Assembly: GCA_020718925.1 (NCBI GenBank)
Contig: DYRC01000025.1
Location: 1-23,014 of the forward strand
DNA length: 23,014 bases
Source: Desulfonema limicola
GTDB taxonomy: Bacteria > Desulfobacterota > Desulfobacteria > Desulfobacterales > DYRC01
Reading direction: 5' to 3'
Position 1 is the first letter of the stretch, and each line of letters starts with the position of its first letter. Below the pieces are notes generated by a model that did no database searches, was not told where the DNA came from, and worked only from the letters and a program-made list of their open reading frames with translations. Of the stretch, positions 8,940-15,870 are shown one piece after another. Made by a program: the position numbers and the translations under genes.

Positions 8940-8973
8940 GATGTTGTAACTAAAAAAAGCAACATCATTTTTG
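8940..8973 (+). terminator. Possible terminator after the efflux cluster
   Basis: A seven-base stem GATGTTG (8940-8946) with CAACATC (8960-8966) is followed by ATTTTTG. The loop of 13 bases is long and the stem short, so this is only moderately convincing. A second inverted repeat without a T-run, CTTCAAAA/TTTTGAAG, lies upstream at 8857-8881. No gene is visible in 8841-9085. Confidence 0.45.
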
Positions 8974-8994
8974 CTGTAAGTTTGAAACTCTCTG

Positions 8995-9023
8995 TTGAAT
9001 AAAATATCAGTAAGGGGTATAGT
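8995..9023 (+). promoter_or_regulatory. Sigma70-type promoter of the TRAP transporter operon
   Basis: A -35 box TTGAAT (8995-9000), a spacer of exactly 17 bases and a -10 box TATAGT (9018-9023) match the consensus in 4/6 and 5/6 positions. Transcription would begin near 9030, giving a leader of about 60 bases before the ATG at 9089. Confidence 0.6.
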
Positions 9024-9030
9024 GCTGCCG

Positions 9031-9056
9031 GATTTCAGAAGATTATTCTGTGAATC
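9031..9056. promoter_or_regulatory. Inverted repeat at the predicted transcription start of the TRAP operon
   Basis: GATT-t-CAGAA (9031-9040) and TTCTG-tg-AATC (9046-9056) form an interrupted palindrome around GATTA, right at the predicted +1. This is where a repressor would bind, or it could form a short 5' mRNA hairpin. No particular regulator can be named. Confidence 0.35.
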
Positions 9057-9088
9057 TCTTATAAATTCTGACAGACAAGAGGATATTG

Positions 9089-10087
9089 ATGAAAAAAATC
9101 ATTCTTTTTACAGCAGCCTTAATCTTAGCAGCGGCGTATGCTTATGCAGCGACAACTATCAAGATTGCTACTCTCTCGCCCGACGGCTCAATGTGGATGG
9201 AAAAAATGCGGAAAGGCGCGGAAGCGGTGGCACAAAAGACCGAACATCGCGTGGAAATCAAGTTTTATCCGGGCGGCGTGATGGGCGATGACAAATCGGT
9301 TATCCGTAAAATTCATATCGGTCAACTGCACGGCGGCGCGGTGATTGCCGGGAGCATGACCCAGTTTTATCCTGACAATCAGATTTACGCGATGCCGCTC
9401 AAATTCAGATCGCTTGAGGAAGTGGATTATATCCGCAAAAATATGGATAAGTTGATTGCGGAAGGGCTTGAAAAGAGCGGTTTTATGACCTTCGGGCTGG
9501 CTGAAGGCGGTTTTGCATATCTGATGTCCAAAGAGCCGGTAAAAAATATCGAAGAGCTTCGCAAGCGCAAAGTCTGGATTCCTGATGATGATTCGGCAAT
9601 TTTCGAGGCGGTCAAAGCCTTTGGCATCAATCCGATTCCCCTTTCTATTGCAGATGTTCGGGCAGGGCTTCAGACCGGGCTGATTGACACGATTGCCACA
9701 TCGCCTGTCGGCGCGATTGCCTTGCAGTGGCATACACAGGTCAAATATCTTCTGGATATGCCGTTTTTGTATCTTTATGCCTTGCTGGCAGTGGATAAAA
9801 AGGCGTATGAAAAGCTTTCACCCGGAGATCAGAAAATTTTAAGCGAGGAGATGAGCAGGGCGTTTTCGGAAATCGGCGCGGAAAATCGCAAAGACGATGC
9901 CAAAGCATCAGAAGCCTTGAAAAAACAGGGGGTAAAATTTTTAATGCCAACTCCGGATGATATGAAAGAATGGCATAAGATTTCAGAAACCGTACCGGAT
10001 CGGCTGATTAAAAGCGGCAAACTGTCTCCGGATATTTTGAAAACATTTGAAGGTCATCTCAATGATTTCCGCACAAAGGCAAAATAG
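9089..10087 (+). CDS. TRAP transporter substrate-binding protein (DctP family)
   Basis: The 332-residue protein captures a solute in the periplasm and delivers it to the membrane subunits. A signal peptide with a hydrophobic core ends at AYA (about residue 20). The mature part opens with TIKIATLSPDGSMW and has the family pattern VEIKFYPGGVMGDD, then the hinge-region stretch RKVWIPDDD and later QTGLIDTIATSP. The length is standard. ATG at 9089 is preferred over the adjoining TTG at 9086 because AGAGG (9078-9082) is six bases upstream. The binding-site region reads KVWIP rather than the Arg-containing pattern of many C4-dicarboxylate binders, so the ligand is uncertain. It overlaps or abuts dctQ-type and dctM-type genes in one operon. 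Confidence 0.92.
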   Translation: MKKIILFTAALILAAAYAYAATTIKIATLSPDGSMWMEKMRKGAEAVAQKTEHRVEIKFYPGGVMGDDKSVIRKIHIGQLHGGAVIAGSMTQFYPDNQIYAMPLKFRSLEEVDYIRKNMDKLIAEGLEKSGFMTFGLAEGGFAYLMSKEPVKNIEELRKRKVWIPDDDSAIFEAVKAFGINPIPLSIADVRAGLQTGLIDTIATSPVGAIALQWHTQVKYLLDMPFLYLYALLAVDKKAYEKLSPGDQKILSEEMSRAFSEIGAENRKDDAKASEALKKQGVKFLMPTPDDMKEWHKISETVPDRLIKSGKLSPDILKTFEGHLNDFRTKAK

Positions 10088-10088
10088 C

Positions 10089-10613
10089 ATGGAAGAAAGA
10101 GCCGACCCAAAAGACAGCGGCGCATTAAACCGTATCCGAAATCTGCTGGTTCGGATAGAAGACGGATTTCTGGTCAGCCTGCTCGCGCTGATGATTATCT
10201 TAGCAGTGATGCAGATTGTACTGCGGAATATTTTTGAAGCCGGGATTATGTGGGCAGATATTCTCACCCGTATTCTGGTCTTGTGGATTTGTCTGGTCGG
10301 CGGCATGATTGCGGCGCGGCAGGACAGGCACATCAATATTGACATGATCAGCTCGTATTTATCCAAACGGCTCCGGTTGATAACCCGCGCAATAATTGAT
10401 GTTGTTACCTCAATCGTGTGTATGGCAATGGCGTGGTATGGCGTGAAATTTGTTCAGATGGAAATCGCCTCCGGCAATACAGCGTTTGCAACGGTTCCGA
10501 CTTGGGTATGCGCGGGTATTATTCCGGCTGCGTTTGCGGTGATTGCCCTGCGATACATGCTCTTGGGGATAACAGATCTGAAAACTCTGCTGATGTTGCG
10601 CGGGGAGGATTAA
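10089..10613 (+). CDS. TRAP transporter small permease (DctQ family)
   Basis: The 174-residue protein has four predicted membrane helices, the standard DctQ topology: FLVSLLALMIILAVMQIVLR, the segment around ILVLWICLVGGMIAA, one around VTSIVCMAMAWYGV, and WVCAGIIPAAFAVIALRYML. The loop after helix 2, RQDRHINIDMI, is a well-conserved DctQ motif. The frame is open upstream to a TTG at 10047, inside the binding-protein gene. I chose ATG at 10089 because it lies one base after that gene's stop, has AAAGG nine bases upstream, and gives a normal N-terminus. It forms the membrane complex with the DctM-type protein and supports Na+-coupled solute import. Confidence 0.9.
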   Translation: MEERADPKDSGALNRIRNLLVRIEDGFLVSLLALMIILAVMQIVLRNIFEAGIMWADILTRILVLWICLVGGMIAARQDRHINIDMISSYLSKRLRLITRAIIDVVTSIVCMAMAWYGVKFVQMEIASGNTAFATVPTWVCAGIIPAAFAVIALRYMLLGITDLKTLLMLRGED

Positions 10614-10619
10614 CCGCCC

Positions 10620-11912
10620 ATGATTATGTTTTTTATTATCCTGCTGGTGGTGCTGGCATTGCTCGGAATGCCCTTGTTTGCGGTCATCGGAGGCGTTACT
10701 TTGCTGGCATTTTATGCCGAAGGCGTTGATCTTTCCGCTATTGCGATTGAAATTTACCGGATTGCGGACGCGCCGATTCTGATGGCGCTGCCTTTATTCA
10801 CCTTTGCCGGATATATGCTGAGTGAAAGCAATACATCCCGGCGATTAGTGCGTTTAACGCAGGCATTTTTAGGCTGGGTTCCGGGCGGGCTGTCCATCGT
10901 GGCATTTGTGGCATGTTCGTTTTTCACAGCATTTACCGGCGGTTCCGGCGTAACGATTGTGGCACTGGGACCGTTGATTTATCCTGCGCTCCGGCAGGCA
11001 GGCTATTCTGAAAAATTCGGGCTGGGGCTGATTACAACGTCCGGCAGTCTGGGAATCCTGATCGCACCCTCACTGCCCCTGATTTTATATGGCATTATTG
11101 CCCAGCAACTGAAAATGAAAAACATTCCGGCAGTCGGAATAGATGATTTGTTTCTGGCAGGGATTTTACCTGCTTTATTGATGGTCGTGATGCTTTCGAT
11201 TTACAGTTTGTGGGTGAATCGCCATAACAAATCTATTGCATTAAGCCCGTTTTCCGGCAAAGAAGTGCTGGCGGCTATTCGGGAAGTGATTTGGGAAATT
11301 CCTCTGCCGTTTTTTGTCATTGGCGGTATTTACAGCGGCTTTTTTGCCGTATCTGAAGCTGCGGCGGCTACTGCAATGTATGTGATTGTGGCGGAAGTGT
11401 TTATTTACAAAGAAATTAAGCTCTCTCAAGTCCCGGACATCATGCGGGAATCCATGATTATGGTCGGAGGAATTTTACTTATTCTGAGCATGGGCATGGC
11501 ATTTACCAACTATATGATTGACGCAGAAGTGCCGATGAAAATGCTCAAAGTGATTCAATCCTTTGTAACAGACAAATATATGTTTCTGATATTGCTGAAT
11601 CTGTTTCTGCTGATGCTCAGTTCTTTTTTGGATGTGTTCACCGCCTTAGTGATTATGGTGCCGCTGCTGCTTCCTGTTGCGGTCAGTTACGGCATTCATC
11701 CGGTTCATTTCGGCATTATTTTTCTGGCAAACATGGAAATCGGCTATTGCATTCCGCCGATAAGCCTGAATCTGTTCATTGCAAGCTATCGCTTCAACAA
11801 GAGCATGTCTGAGCTTTTTTATGCGTCTTTTCCGTTTCTGATTGTATTGCTTTCGGCGGTTATGGTGATTACATTTGTGCCTGAGCTGACGCTGATGCTT
11901 ATCAGACATTGA
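10620..11912 (+). CDS. TRAP transporter large permease (DctM family)
   Basis: The 430-residue, extremely hydrophobic protein has about 12 membrane segments and the DctM pattern: an N-terminal LGMPLFAVIGG, then ILMALPLFTFAGYMLSESN, FFTAFTGGSGVTIVALGPLI, and SGSLGILIAPSLPLILYGI, which contributes to the ion and substrate path. The C-terminal half repeats the fold (FLDVFTALVIMVPLLLPVA, then EIGYCIPPISLNLFIAS). The start ATG has GGGGAGG eleven bases upstream, inside the end of the small-permease gene. Together with the preceding two genes this completes a full three-component TRAP importer. The substrate is unknown; organic acids are the usual ligands of the family. Confidence 0.92.
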   Translation: MIMFFIILLVVLALLGMPLFAVIGGVTLLAFYAEGVDLSAIAIEIYRIADAPILMALPLFTFAGYMLSESNTSRRLVRLTQAFLGWVPGGLSIVAFVACSFFTAFTGGSGVTIVALGPLIYPALRQAGYSEKFGLGLITTSGSLGILIAPSLPLILYGIIAQQLKMKNIPAVGIDDLFLAGILPALLMVVMLSIYSLWVNRHNKSIALSPFSGKEVLAAIREVIWEIPLPFFVIGGIYSGFFAVSEAAAATAMYVIVAEVFIYKEIKLSQVPDIMRESMIMVGGILLILSMGMAFTNYMIDAEVPMKMLKVIQSFVTDKYMFLILLNLFLLMLSSFLDVFTALVIMVPLLLPVAVSYGIHPVHFGIIFLANMEIGYCIPPISLNLFIASYRFNKSMSELFYASFPFLIVLLSAVMVITFVPELTLMLIRH

Positions 11913-11992
11913 CAGGTTTTTCTTGCATGTCGGCGGATAGTGAATTAATATTGTGAATCATCGGTCTAATTTTTCAGAAAGGAGACGGCAAC

Positions 11993-12304
11993 ATGGAAGC
12001 GCTAAAAAAGCTGATTATTATGGGTATAGTGCTGTATGGCGGATATTTCATATTAAGCCACCATTTTATATTTTTCGGCAGCACGGTGAAAATGCTCAAA
12101 AAAGTCGAGCCGAAATATACGATGGATTATACGTTTTTCAGTGTGGGCGGAGATCGCAAAGATTTGGAGTATAAAGGAATTGAAAATGTTCTGGCAATCA
12201 AGCCGTTAAAAGAAGCAGGATTGGCTGATCTGCTCATCGAAATGGAATATATCACCGAAGATGAAAGACGGGCGGCTGAAGATAAAATAGATTCGGGATC
12301 ATAG
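11993..12304 (+). CDS. Small single-pass membrane protein, function unknown
   Basis: The 103-residue protein has a strong ribosome binding site (AAAGGAGA, nine bases before ATG). After MEALKK, one hydrophobic helix (about 7-30) would anchor it in the inner membrane. The rest is charged and soluble: it is Lys/Glu-rich, has a phrase SVGGDRKDLEYKGIENV, and ends in an acidic helix (ITEDERRAAEDKID). No family or catalytic motif is recognised. It lies 23 bases before the YkgJ-type gene and after the TRAP operon, so it may be transcribed with the next two genes. Confidence 0.75.
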   Translation: MEALKKLIIMGIVLYGGYFILSHHFIFFGSTVKMLKKVEPKYTMDYTFFSVGGDRKDLEYKGIENVLAIKPLKEAGLADLLIEMEYITEDERRAAEDKIDSGS

Positions 12305-12327
12305 CCCGGATTCATCAGGAGTTTTTT

Positions 12328-13011
12328 ATGGACACAGATTTCAGTAAATTTTTCAAGACTTATGAAGGGCTGCTGAACACCGCCGATACTGCATTTGATC
12401 GGGTTAAAACCCAGCACCCGGAATGTGTGAAATGCGAAGTCAGATGTGCGGATTGCTGTCATGCCCTGTTTGATCTCACGCTGATCGAGGCATTGTATAT
12501 CAATCATCATTTCAATAAAAAATTTCAGGGAACAGCGCGTGAGCGTCTGCTGGAAAGAGCCAATGCCGCAGACCGTAAAATATACAAGATCAAGCGGAAA
12601 GCGTTTCAGGATCATGAGGATGGAAAAAGCGATGAGGCTATTCTGACGGAAATCGCGCTGGAGCGGGTGCGCTGTCCTCTGCTCAATGAACATGATCAAT
12701 GCGATTTGTATGACCATCGCCCGGTTACCTGCCGGATTTACGGCATTCCCACCGCCATCGGCGGCAAAGGGCATACCTGCGGAAAATCAGCGTTTGCACA
12801 GGGAAAATCCTATCCGACCATGAATATGGATGCGATATATGAAATACTGTATCATATTTCTACGGAATTAGCCGCACAAATCCAATCCCGCTATAAAGTC
12901 GCCGACCTGCTGGTGCCGTTGTCAATGGCAATGCTCACGGATTACAACGAAGAGTATTTGGGAGTCGGCAAAACAGAAGAGAAAAATCCATGCGAAATAG
13001 AGCATAGCTGA
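12328..13011 (+). CDS. YkgJ family cysteine-cluster protein
   Basis: The 227-residue cytosolic protein carries the cysteine pattern of the YkgJ/zinc- or iron-chelating family: Cys33, Cys36, Cys40, Cys43 and Cys44 (CxxCxxxCxxCC), then Cys116, Cys125 and Cys135 in CPLLNEHDQCDLYDHRPVTC, and Cys151. The second motif, with RPxxCR(I/L)YG, is diagnostic. The family is thought to bind a metal or Fe-S cluster, but its reaction is not firmly established. AGGAG lies upstream of the ATG. It is flanked by two small genes of unknown function with short gaps (23 and 10 bases), suggesting a shared role. Confidence 0.88.
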   Translation: MDTDFSKFFKTYEGLLNTADTAFDRVKTQHPECVKCEVRCADCCHALFDLTLIEALYINHHFNKKFQGTARERLLERANAADRKIYKIKRKAFQDHEDGKSDEAILTEIALERVRCPLLNEHDQCDLYDHRPVTCRIYGIPTAIGGKGHTCGKSAFAQGKSYPTMNMDAIYEILYHISTELAAQIQSRYKVADLLVPLSMAMLTDYNEEYLGVGKTEEKNPCEIEHS

Positions 13012-13021
13012 TAGAGGAACT

Positions 13022-13369
13022 ATGAACGAATTTTCACCCCAGGACATTGAAAGCCGGAAGCGCATGATTTTTGAAAGCATGGGACCCAGACGGCAGAAGC
13101 ATATTTTGAAAATAGGCTATGAAAAATGGGATCCGTTTCAGGAACCCAAAGACCCGATTGAAATCCGAAAGGATAAAAGCAAGCGCACCACGCAGATGCT
13201 GGTCAGAGAATTTCTGCAAAATCGTCCGATGGAAGAATACAGCAATGCTTATGGCGGCGGCGTTTTGGAAGTCTGTCTGGGCATTGTGAATAAAGATGAG
13301 CGGTATCTGGGAATTTACGACTTTTGCTGCTGGTATCGGGAGTTGCTGAAAAAAGAAGGCTATGAGTGA
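13022..13369 (+). CDS. Small conserved cytosolic protein, function unknown
   Basis: The 115-residue soluble protein starts at an ATG preceded by AGAGGAA, ten bases after the YkgJ-type gene. Its N-terminal half is strongly basic, with a stretch MGPRRQKHILKIGYEKWDPF and EPKDPIEIRKDKSKR. The C-terminal half has CLGIVNKDERYLGIYDFCCW, including a CC pair near residues 101-102. I do not recognise a family. The good ribosome binding site, its length and the well-formed soluble composition argue that it is a real gene, probably the last of the three-gene unit. Confidence 0.75.
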   Translation: MNEFSPQDIESRKRMIFESMGPRRQKHILKIGYEKWDPFQEPKDPIEIRKDKSKRTTQMLVREFLQNRPMEEYSNAYGGGVLEVCLGIVNKDERYLGIYDFCCWYRELLKKEGYE

Positions 13370-13389
13370 TTTTTTCGGGTTTATAACTT

Positions 13390-13424
13390 GCTGACACACA
13401 TTGCTCTGAAGAGCGAGCGTCAGC
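13390..13424. terminator. Hairpin between two converging transcription units
   Basis: GCTGAC (13390-13395) pairs with GTCAGC (13419-13424), with an inner stem GCTC/GAGC. The flanks (ATAACTT and AAGTTTAT) are also nearly complementary. It sits between the last + strand gene and the end of the - strand dockerin remnant, so it could act on both. No clean T-run follows, so terminator function is uncertain. Confidence 0.35.
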
Positions 13425-13435
13425 GAGTGTAAAGT

Positions 13436-13600
13436 TTATCTCAAGCCCGCCATTTTTTGCAAAATATACACCACTTCCTCAAGACCGATTTTGCCGTCGC
13501 TGTTCACATCTGCATCAAGGAAAATACCGGATGGGTGATCTTCAAAGAAAGGAGAGCATCAGACAAATCAACGCTGTAAATCGCCTTTGTCAAAAAATGT
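13436..13600 (-). pseudogene. C-terminal dockerin/EF-hand tail of a lost secreted protein
   Basis: The last frame reads SGIFLDADVNSDGKIGLEEV and then VYILQKMAGLR before a TAA at 13436. D-x-N-x-D-G-x-I-x-x-x-E is a calcium-binding dockerin type I/EF-hand loop. The partner half-repeat, IYSVDLSDALLSLK, lies just upstream in another frame (about 13558-13581), so at least one frameshift has occurred. There is no start codon or upstream body, because the preceding sequence is a transposase remnant. Such tails typically end large exported proteins. This is a dead fragment left by deletion. Confidence 0.72.
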
Positions 13601-13917
13601 CCCACCGTTGCCTATTACAATGTATATCTGATGATGAAAAATACCATGTCCCATCCGAGCCTGTCAGATAACTGCTTTTCAGATAAAGAAATTTCTCTGT
13701 TATCTTATTATTTTCAAATATTTCCGAAATCTTATCAGATACATCGGAAATATGTTCGGGACTGACTTCATCCGATATATCCCGGATATGATTATCGGAC
13801 GGAATTTTACTGATTCCGAAAAGCGTTCGGGCATTATTCTTTCCTTCAGCTTTCTCCGCTGATCTCCGGAAAGCAGGAAACGACGGACTTAAATTCTTCA
13901 AACAATGGTGACTTCAT
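13590..13917 (-). pseudogene. N-terminal remnant of a transposase
   Basis: An ATG at 13917 with a perfect GGGAGGAA site opens a frame (MKSPLFEEFKSVVSCFPEIS) that stops after 23 codons. A second frame then continues with EGKNNARTLFGISKIPSDN, HIRDISDEVSPEH and, after a gap, GSDGTWYFSSSDIHCN before TGA at 13590. The NNARTLFGI-x-x-IPxDNxIR block and the DGTWYFSSxxIHC block, which carries the first catalytic Asp, are typical of a family of DDE transposases. The order is right but the spacing is too short, and everything after IHC is missing. It is therefore internally deleted, frameshifted and truncated. The family name is from memory and not checked. Confidence 0.68.
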
Positions 13918-13959
13918 AACTTCCTCCCGAATTTTATTGCCTGATGTTTAGAATCATAG

Positions 13960-14052
13960 TAATACGAACTCGCTTTCAAAAAAAGTTTTTTCGTGTTTTG
14001 TCATTAATTACTGCGGAAGCAATTTTGATTCTTTGATAGCGAATTGGTATTA
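13960..14052. repeat. 93-bp fold-back element with 21-bp terminal inverted repeats
   Basis: The left end TAATACGAACTCGCTTTCAAA (21 bases; 3 differences) is the inverted copy of the right end at 14032-14052. The right end coincides with the point where the neighbouring DUF1566 remnant departs from its family pattern, so the element, or an IS end, appears to have inserted there. It could be a MITE or a pair of insertion-sequence ends related to the transposase remnant to the left. Confidence 0.6.
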
Positions 14053-14249
14053 TCTTTTATCATTGCCCATGAAGTTGCGGAATCCGGCAGCGCATTTCCC
14101 GTTGCGTCTGACTTGGTGTATGAAGGCGCATTGATGGTGTAACATCCGTCCTGCCCGTAGTAATCAAAGCACAGCGCAAGGATAATGAGCAAACAGAAAG
14201 ATATACTTTTCAAGAAATTGAATCTGCAAGAAAAATTTTTCGACATCAT
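14004..14249 (-). pseudogene. Truncated DUF1566/Lcl-type secreted protein (remnant A)
   Basis: This 81-codon frame starts at ATG 14249 (or 14246) with GAGAGGAAA upstream. It has a signal-peptide-like segment (SISFCLLIILALCF) joined to DYYGQDGCYTINAPSYTK and then NALPDSATSWAMIKDN. The YGQDGxYxINxPSYTK...LPDSATSW block is the well-known start of DUF1566 (Lcl) domain proteins. The usual LPDTGQTxCY stretch between signal peptide and YGQDG is missing, and the family pattern ends abruptly at KDN, where the 93-bp fold-back element begins. The remaining residues to the stop are element sequence. It shares 22 bases of signal-peptide DNA (14165-14186) with the two leader copies at 15.1 and 15.9 kb. It is not expected to make a functional protein. 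Confidence 0.72.
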
Positions 14250-14311
14250 GGCTCATTTCCTCTCTTTTTTTGTTTTTTCGGGTTCAAAGCCCGGATATAA
14301 GTTTCAAATTT

Positions 14312-14770
14312 TCATTCTCCCAAATTCGCCGCAATTTCTTCAATCAATCTCTGAGAAAAACGAATGCCTTGCGCCTTCATTTCCATAGCCGGTTTTTTGA
14401 AAGAAGGTATCAGCCCTTTTCTTTTTGCCTCAACAAGCACACCGAGAGTGCCTTTGACCTTCAGTCCAAGATATTCTGCGATGTTTCTTGCGGTTCTGTC
14501 ATCTATCAGAATCATATCCGGCTGTATTTTAAGCGCGTGTAAAATTACCTGCCGCTCACCGTAATCCAGTTGAAAAAGAAGTTGGTCATTCTGACCGATT
14601 TCATTGGGAACGACAGAAATCCAATTAAAAGAAGTTTTTTCCGCCCGTTTCGATTTCCTCAATCACAGCCTTCGGCACAATCACAGAGCCATAAATTATT
14701 TGCAACACTCAATTTTTTCTATTGATGCCAGCGCGATAAACGGCGTTGTGTTGCAGATTGCTTTCATCAT
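14312..14770 (-). pseudogene. DUF3368 PIN-like toxin gene broken by two frameshifts
   Basis: Read from ATG 14770/14767, the first piece MKAICNTTPFIALASIEKIE matches the usual N-terminus of DUF3368 proteins (xxNTTPLIxLxxI), which supplies the first acidic-site region of the PIN-like fold. It stops at 14696. A second frame gives QIIYGSVIVPKAVIEEIETG and stops at 14625. The third frame (to TAA before 14312) holds the conserved C-terminal half, with ERQVILHALKIQPDMILIDD and RTARNIAEYLGLKVKGTLG. The second shift lies in a run of six A (14635-14640). The start overlaps the stop of the UPF0175 gene, the normal antitoxin-toxin arrangement, so the predicted RNase toxin is inactive unless the frameshifts are sequencing errors or are bypassed. 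Confidence 0.8.
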
Positions 14771-15018
14771 TCGGCAAGTTCTCTTCTAAGCTCGTCTTCG
14801 CTGTAGGGAAGAATATCAATTCCCCGCTCTCCGCATTCTGATAAGAAGGCGATTTTTGACATTCCTGCCAGTCTGGCCGCTTTTCCTGATGAGAGCCGTC
14901 CTTCGGAAAAAAATCTGAAGGCTAAAAAATGCCGCATTTCCTGAGCCAGTTGTTCCTTGCTGATGCTCATAGCAATCAGCACATCGGTCGGAAAAGCTAT
15001 TTTTATTTCATGCAGCAT
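14767..15018 (-). CDS. UPF0175 family antitoxin
   Basis: The 83-residue protein begins MLHEIKIAFPTDVLIAMSIS and has the UPF0175 core: an amphipathic region with EMRHFLAFRFFSEGRLSSGK (about 27-46) followed by a helix-turn-helix-like segment (ARLAGMSKIAFLSECGERGI, 48-67). UPF0175 proteins are DNA-binding antitoxins paired with DUF3368 PIN-like toxins, and a DUF3368 gene overlaps its stop codon here. I chose ATG 15018 because AAGGAG lies ten bases upstream. Longer frames reaching 15147 read through the leader repeat out of frame. Its start lies inside the 3' end of the small leader ORF at 15003-15128. With its toxin broken, it may now be an orphan that can still neutralise related toxins or repress its promoter. 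Confidence 0.82.
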   Translation of the reverse strand: MLHEIKIAFPTDVLIAMSISKEQLAQEMRHFLAFRFFSEGRLSSGKAARLAGMSKIAFLSECGERGIDILPYSEDELRRELAE

Positions 15019-15128
15019 AGCATACATACTCCTTGTCCGGTGTCTGGCAGTTTGTATGCTGCGTGGCATTCGGCGCCTGCAAAGCACAGCGCAAGGATAA
15101 TCATCATGGAAACGGCGGTTTTTTTCAT
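15003..15128 (-). pseudogene. Signal-peptide leader ORF of a truncated DUF1566 gene (remnant B)
   Basis: A 41-codon frame with AAGGAG eight bases before ATG starts MKKTAVSMMIILALCFAGAE, then CHAAYKLPDTGQ, and ends with GVCMLCCMK. The first part is a Sec signal peptide plus the LPDTGQ opening typical of DUF1566 proteins. After TGQ the family pattern is lost and the frame runs into the ribosome binding site and first codons of the UPF0175 antitoxin. The ATG overlaps the HEPN stop (ATGA). It is either a dead 5' remnant or a small translated leader that couples HEPN to the antitoxin gene; the sequence cannot decide. Confidence 0.65.
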
Positions 15129-15133
15129 GGGGC
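15065..15133. repeat. 69-bp perfect direct repeat, copy 1
   Basis: This block is identical, base for base, to 15915-15983. On the - strand it encodes the first 22 or so codons of leader ORF B, including the start and signal peptide. Similarity decreases but continues past its 5' edge through the LPxTGQ codons. The copies are 850 bases apart with the HEPN and MNT genes between them. Confidence 0.95.
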
Positions 15134-15541
15134 ATTCTCCTTATCAATCAGGTTATCAAGAACGGTTTTTACCTCATTTACAAAAGTTACAGCATTTTTC
15201 AACGTCATTTCAGCCTGATCCTCTGTTACCTGAGAATCTGCTTTATAATCAGCTTCATGACGTAAATCAAATGCTTTATGCAGCCAAATCGAAAAGTCTT
15301 TTCCGAAGACTCCCTGTTTTACAAATTCTCTGTCAAAGAGCGCGATAGCGCCTGTATGTTTTGAAGTTTCCATCTTCCGCATTGCCAGAAGTGCCAGCAC
15401 TGCGTAAAACATGGCATAGTATGCACGATTCACCGCAGGGCGGGCAAGTTTTTTGTCAATCAGAATTTTTGCCGCTTCAAGCGATTCTTCTGCCTGTTCG
15501 ATCCGATAGCGTATAAGCGATCTGATATTCTCTGTCATCAT
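15125..15541 (-). CDS. HEPN domain protein, probable toxin of a HEPN/MNT pair
   Basis: The 138-residue all-helical protein belongs to the HEPN superfamily, UPF0332-like type: AVNRAYYAMFYAVLALL (36-52) and KAFDLRHEADY (89-99) are its signature blocks, with KHTGAIALFDREFVKQG between them. HEPN proteins paired with MNT nucleotidyltransferases act as toxins, several as RNases, and are silenced by the MNT partner through modification or binding. The classical Rx4-6H RNase motif is not clearly present here; R94-H95 followed by EADY is what can be seen, so the activity is uncertain. The ATG overlaps the stop of the MNT gene by four bases (ATGA), and its own TGA overlaps the next leader ORF in the same way. 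The frame appears intact. Confidence 0.85.
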   Translation of the reverse strand: MMTENIRSLIRYRIEQAEESLEAAKILIDKKLARPAVNRAYYAMFYAVLALLAMRKMETSKHTGAIALFDREFVKQGVFGKDFSIWLHKAFDLRHEADYKADSQVTEDQAEMTLKNAVTFVNEVKTVLDNLIDKENAP

Positions 15542-15855
15542 GCGGCAATTCCGTATTGATTGATATTTCTGACAAGGGTGCTTTCAGACATAGGTCCGTG
15601 TTCAAACTGATAAGTATTTAAGATAATTGTTGAAATAATACGATCATTTTCAAAACCGACTTCCCATGCGATATGACGTATTTTATCACTTATTTCCGGT
15701 TCTGTATATTCTGATACCACGCAAATGTCAAGGTCGGATTCCCATGTTTCATTTCCCCGCACACGCGAGCCGAAGGCAATAATCCGGGCTTTCGGGAAAT
15801 GCTTATGTATCTGTTCGGAAAATTCTTTGAAAATATATCTGTCTTTCTGATTCAT
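15538..15855 (-). CDS. MNT-type minimal nucleotidyltransferase, probable antitoxin of the HEPN pair
   Basis: The 105-residue protein has the polymerase-beta-like nucleotidyltransferase motif GSRVRGNETWESDLD (29-43), in which Gly-Ser starts the helix and Asp41 and Asp43 would bind metal. After this come a strand (ICVVSE) and the typical C-terminal half. In MNT/HEPN systems this protein adds nucleotides to, or otherwise neutralises, the HEPN toxin. ATG 15855 is chosen over a TTG at 15864; no strong ribosome binding site is visible, so translation may depend on the leader ORF ending 15 bases upstream. Its stop overlaps the HEPN start (ATGA), a strict coupling typical of toxin-antitoxin pairs. 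Confidence 0.87.
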   Translation of the reverse strand: MNQKDRYIFKEFSEQIHKHFPKARIIAFGSRVRGNETWESDLDICVVSEYTEPEISDKIRHIAWEVGFENDRIISTIILNTYQFEHGPMSESTLVRNINQYGIAA

Positions 15856-15870
15856 AAGACACAATCCGAT

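Noticed and set aside
10047..10088. Longer reading of the TRAP small permease from a TTG inside the binding-protein gene
   Set aside because: The ATG at 10089 has a good ribosome binding site, follows the upstream stop by one base and gives a normal DctQ N-terminus.
14262..14293. Hairpin CGGG/CCCG next to a T-run as a terminator
   Set aside because: On the + strand the T-run lies before the stem, and on the - strand the tail is A-rich, so it does not fit a terminator in either direction.
15019..15147. N-terminal extension of the UPF0175 protein
   Set aside because: The added residues read the 69-bp leader repeat out of frame; the family starts at MLHEIK-like sequence with its own ribosome binding site.
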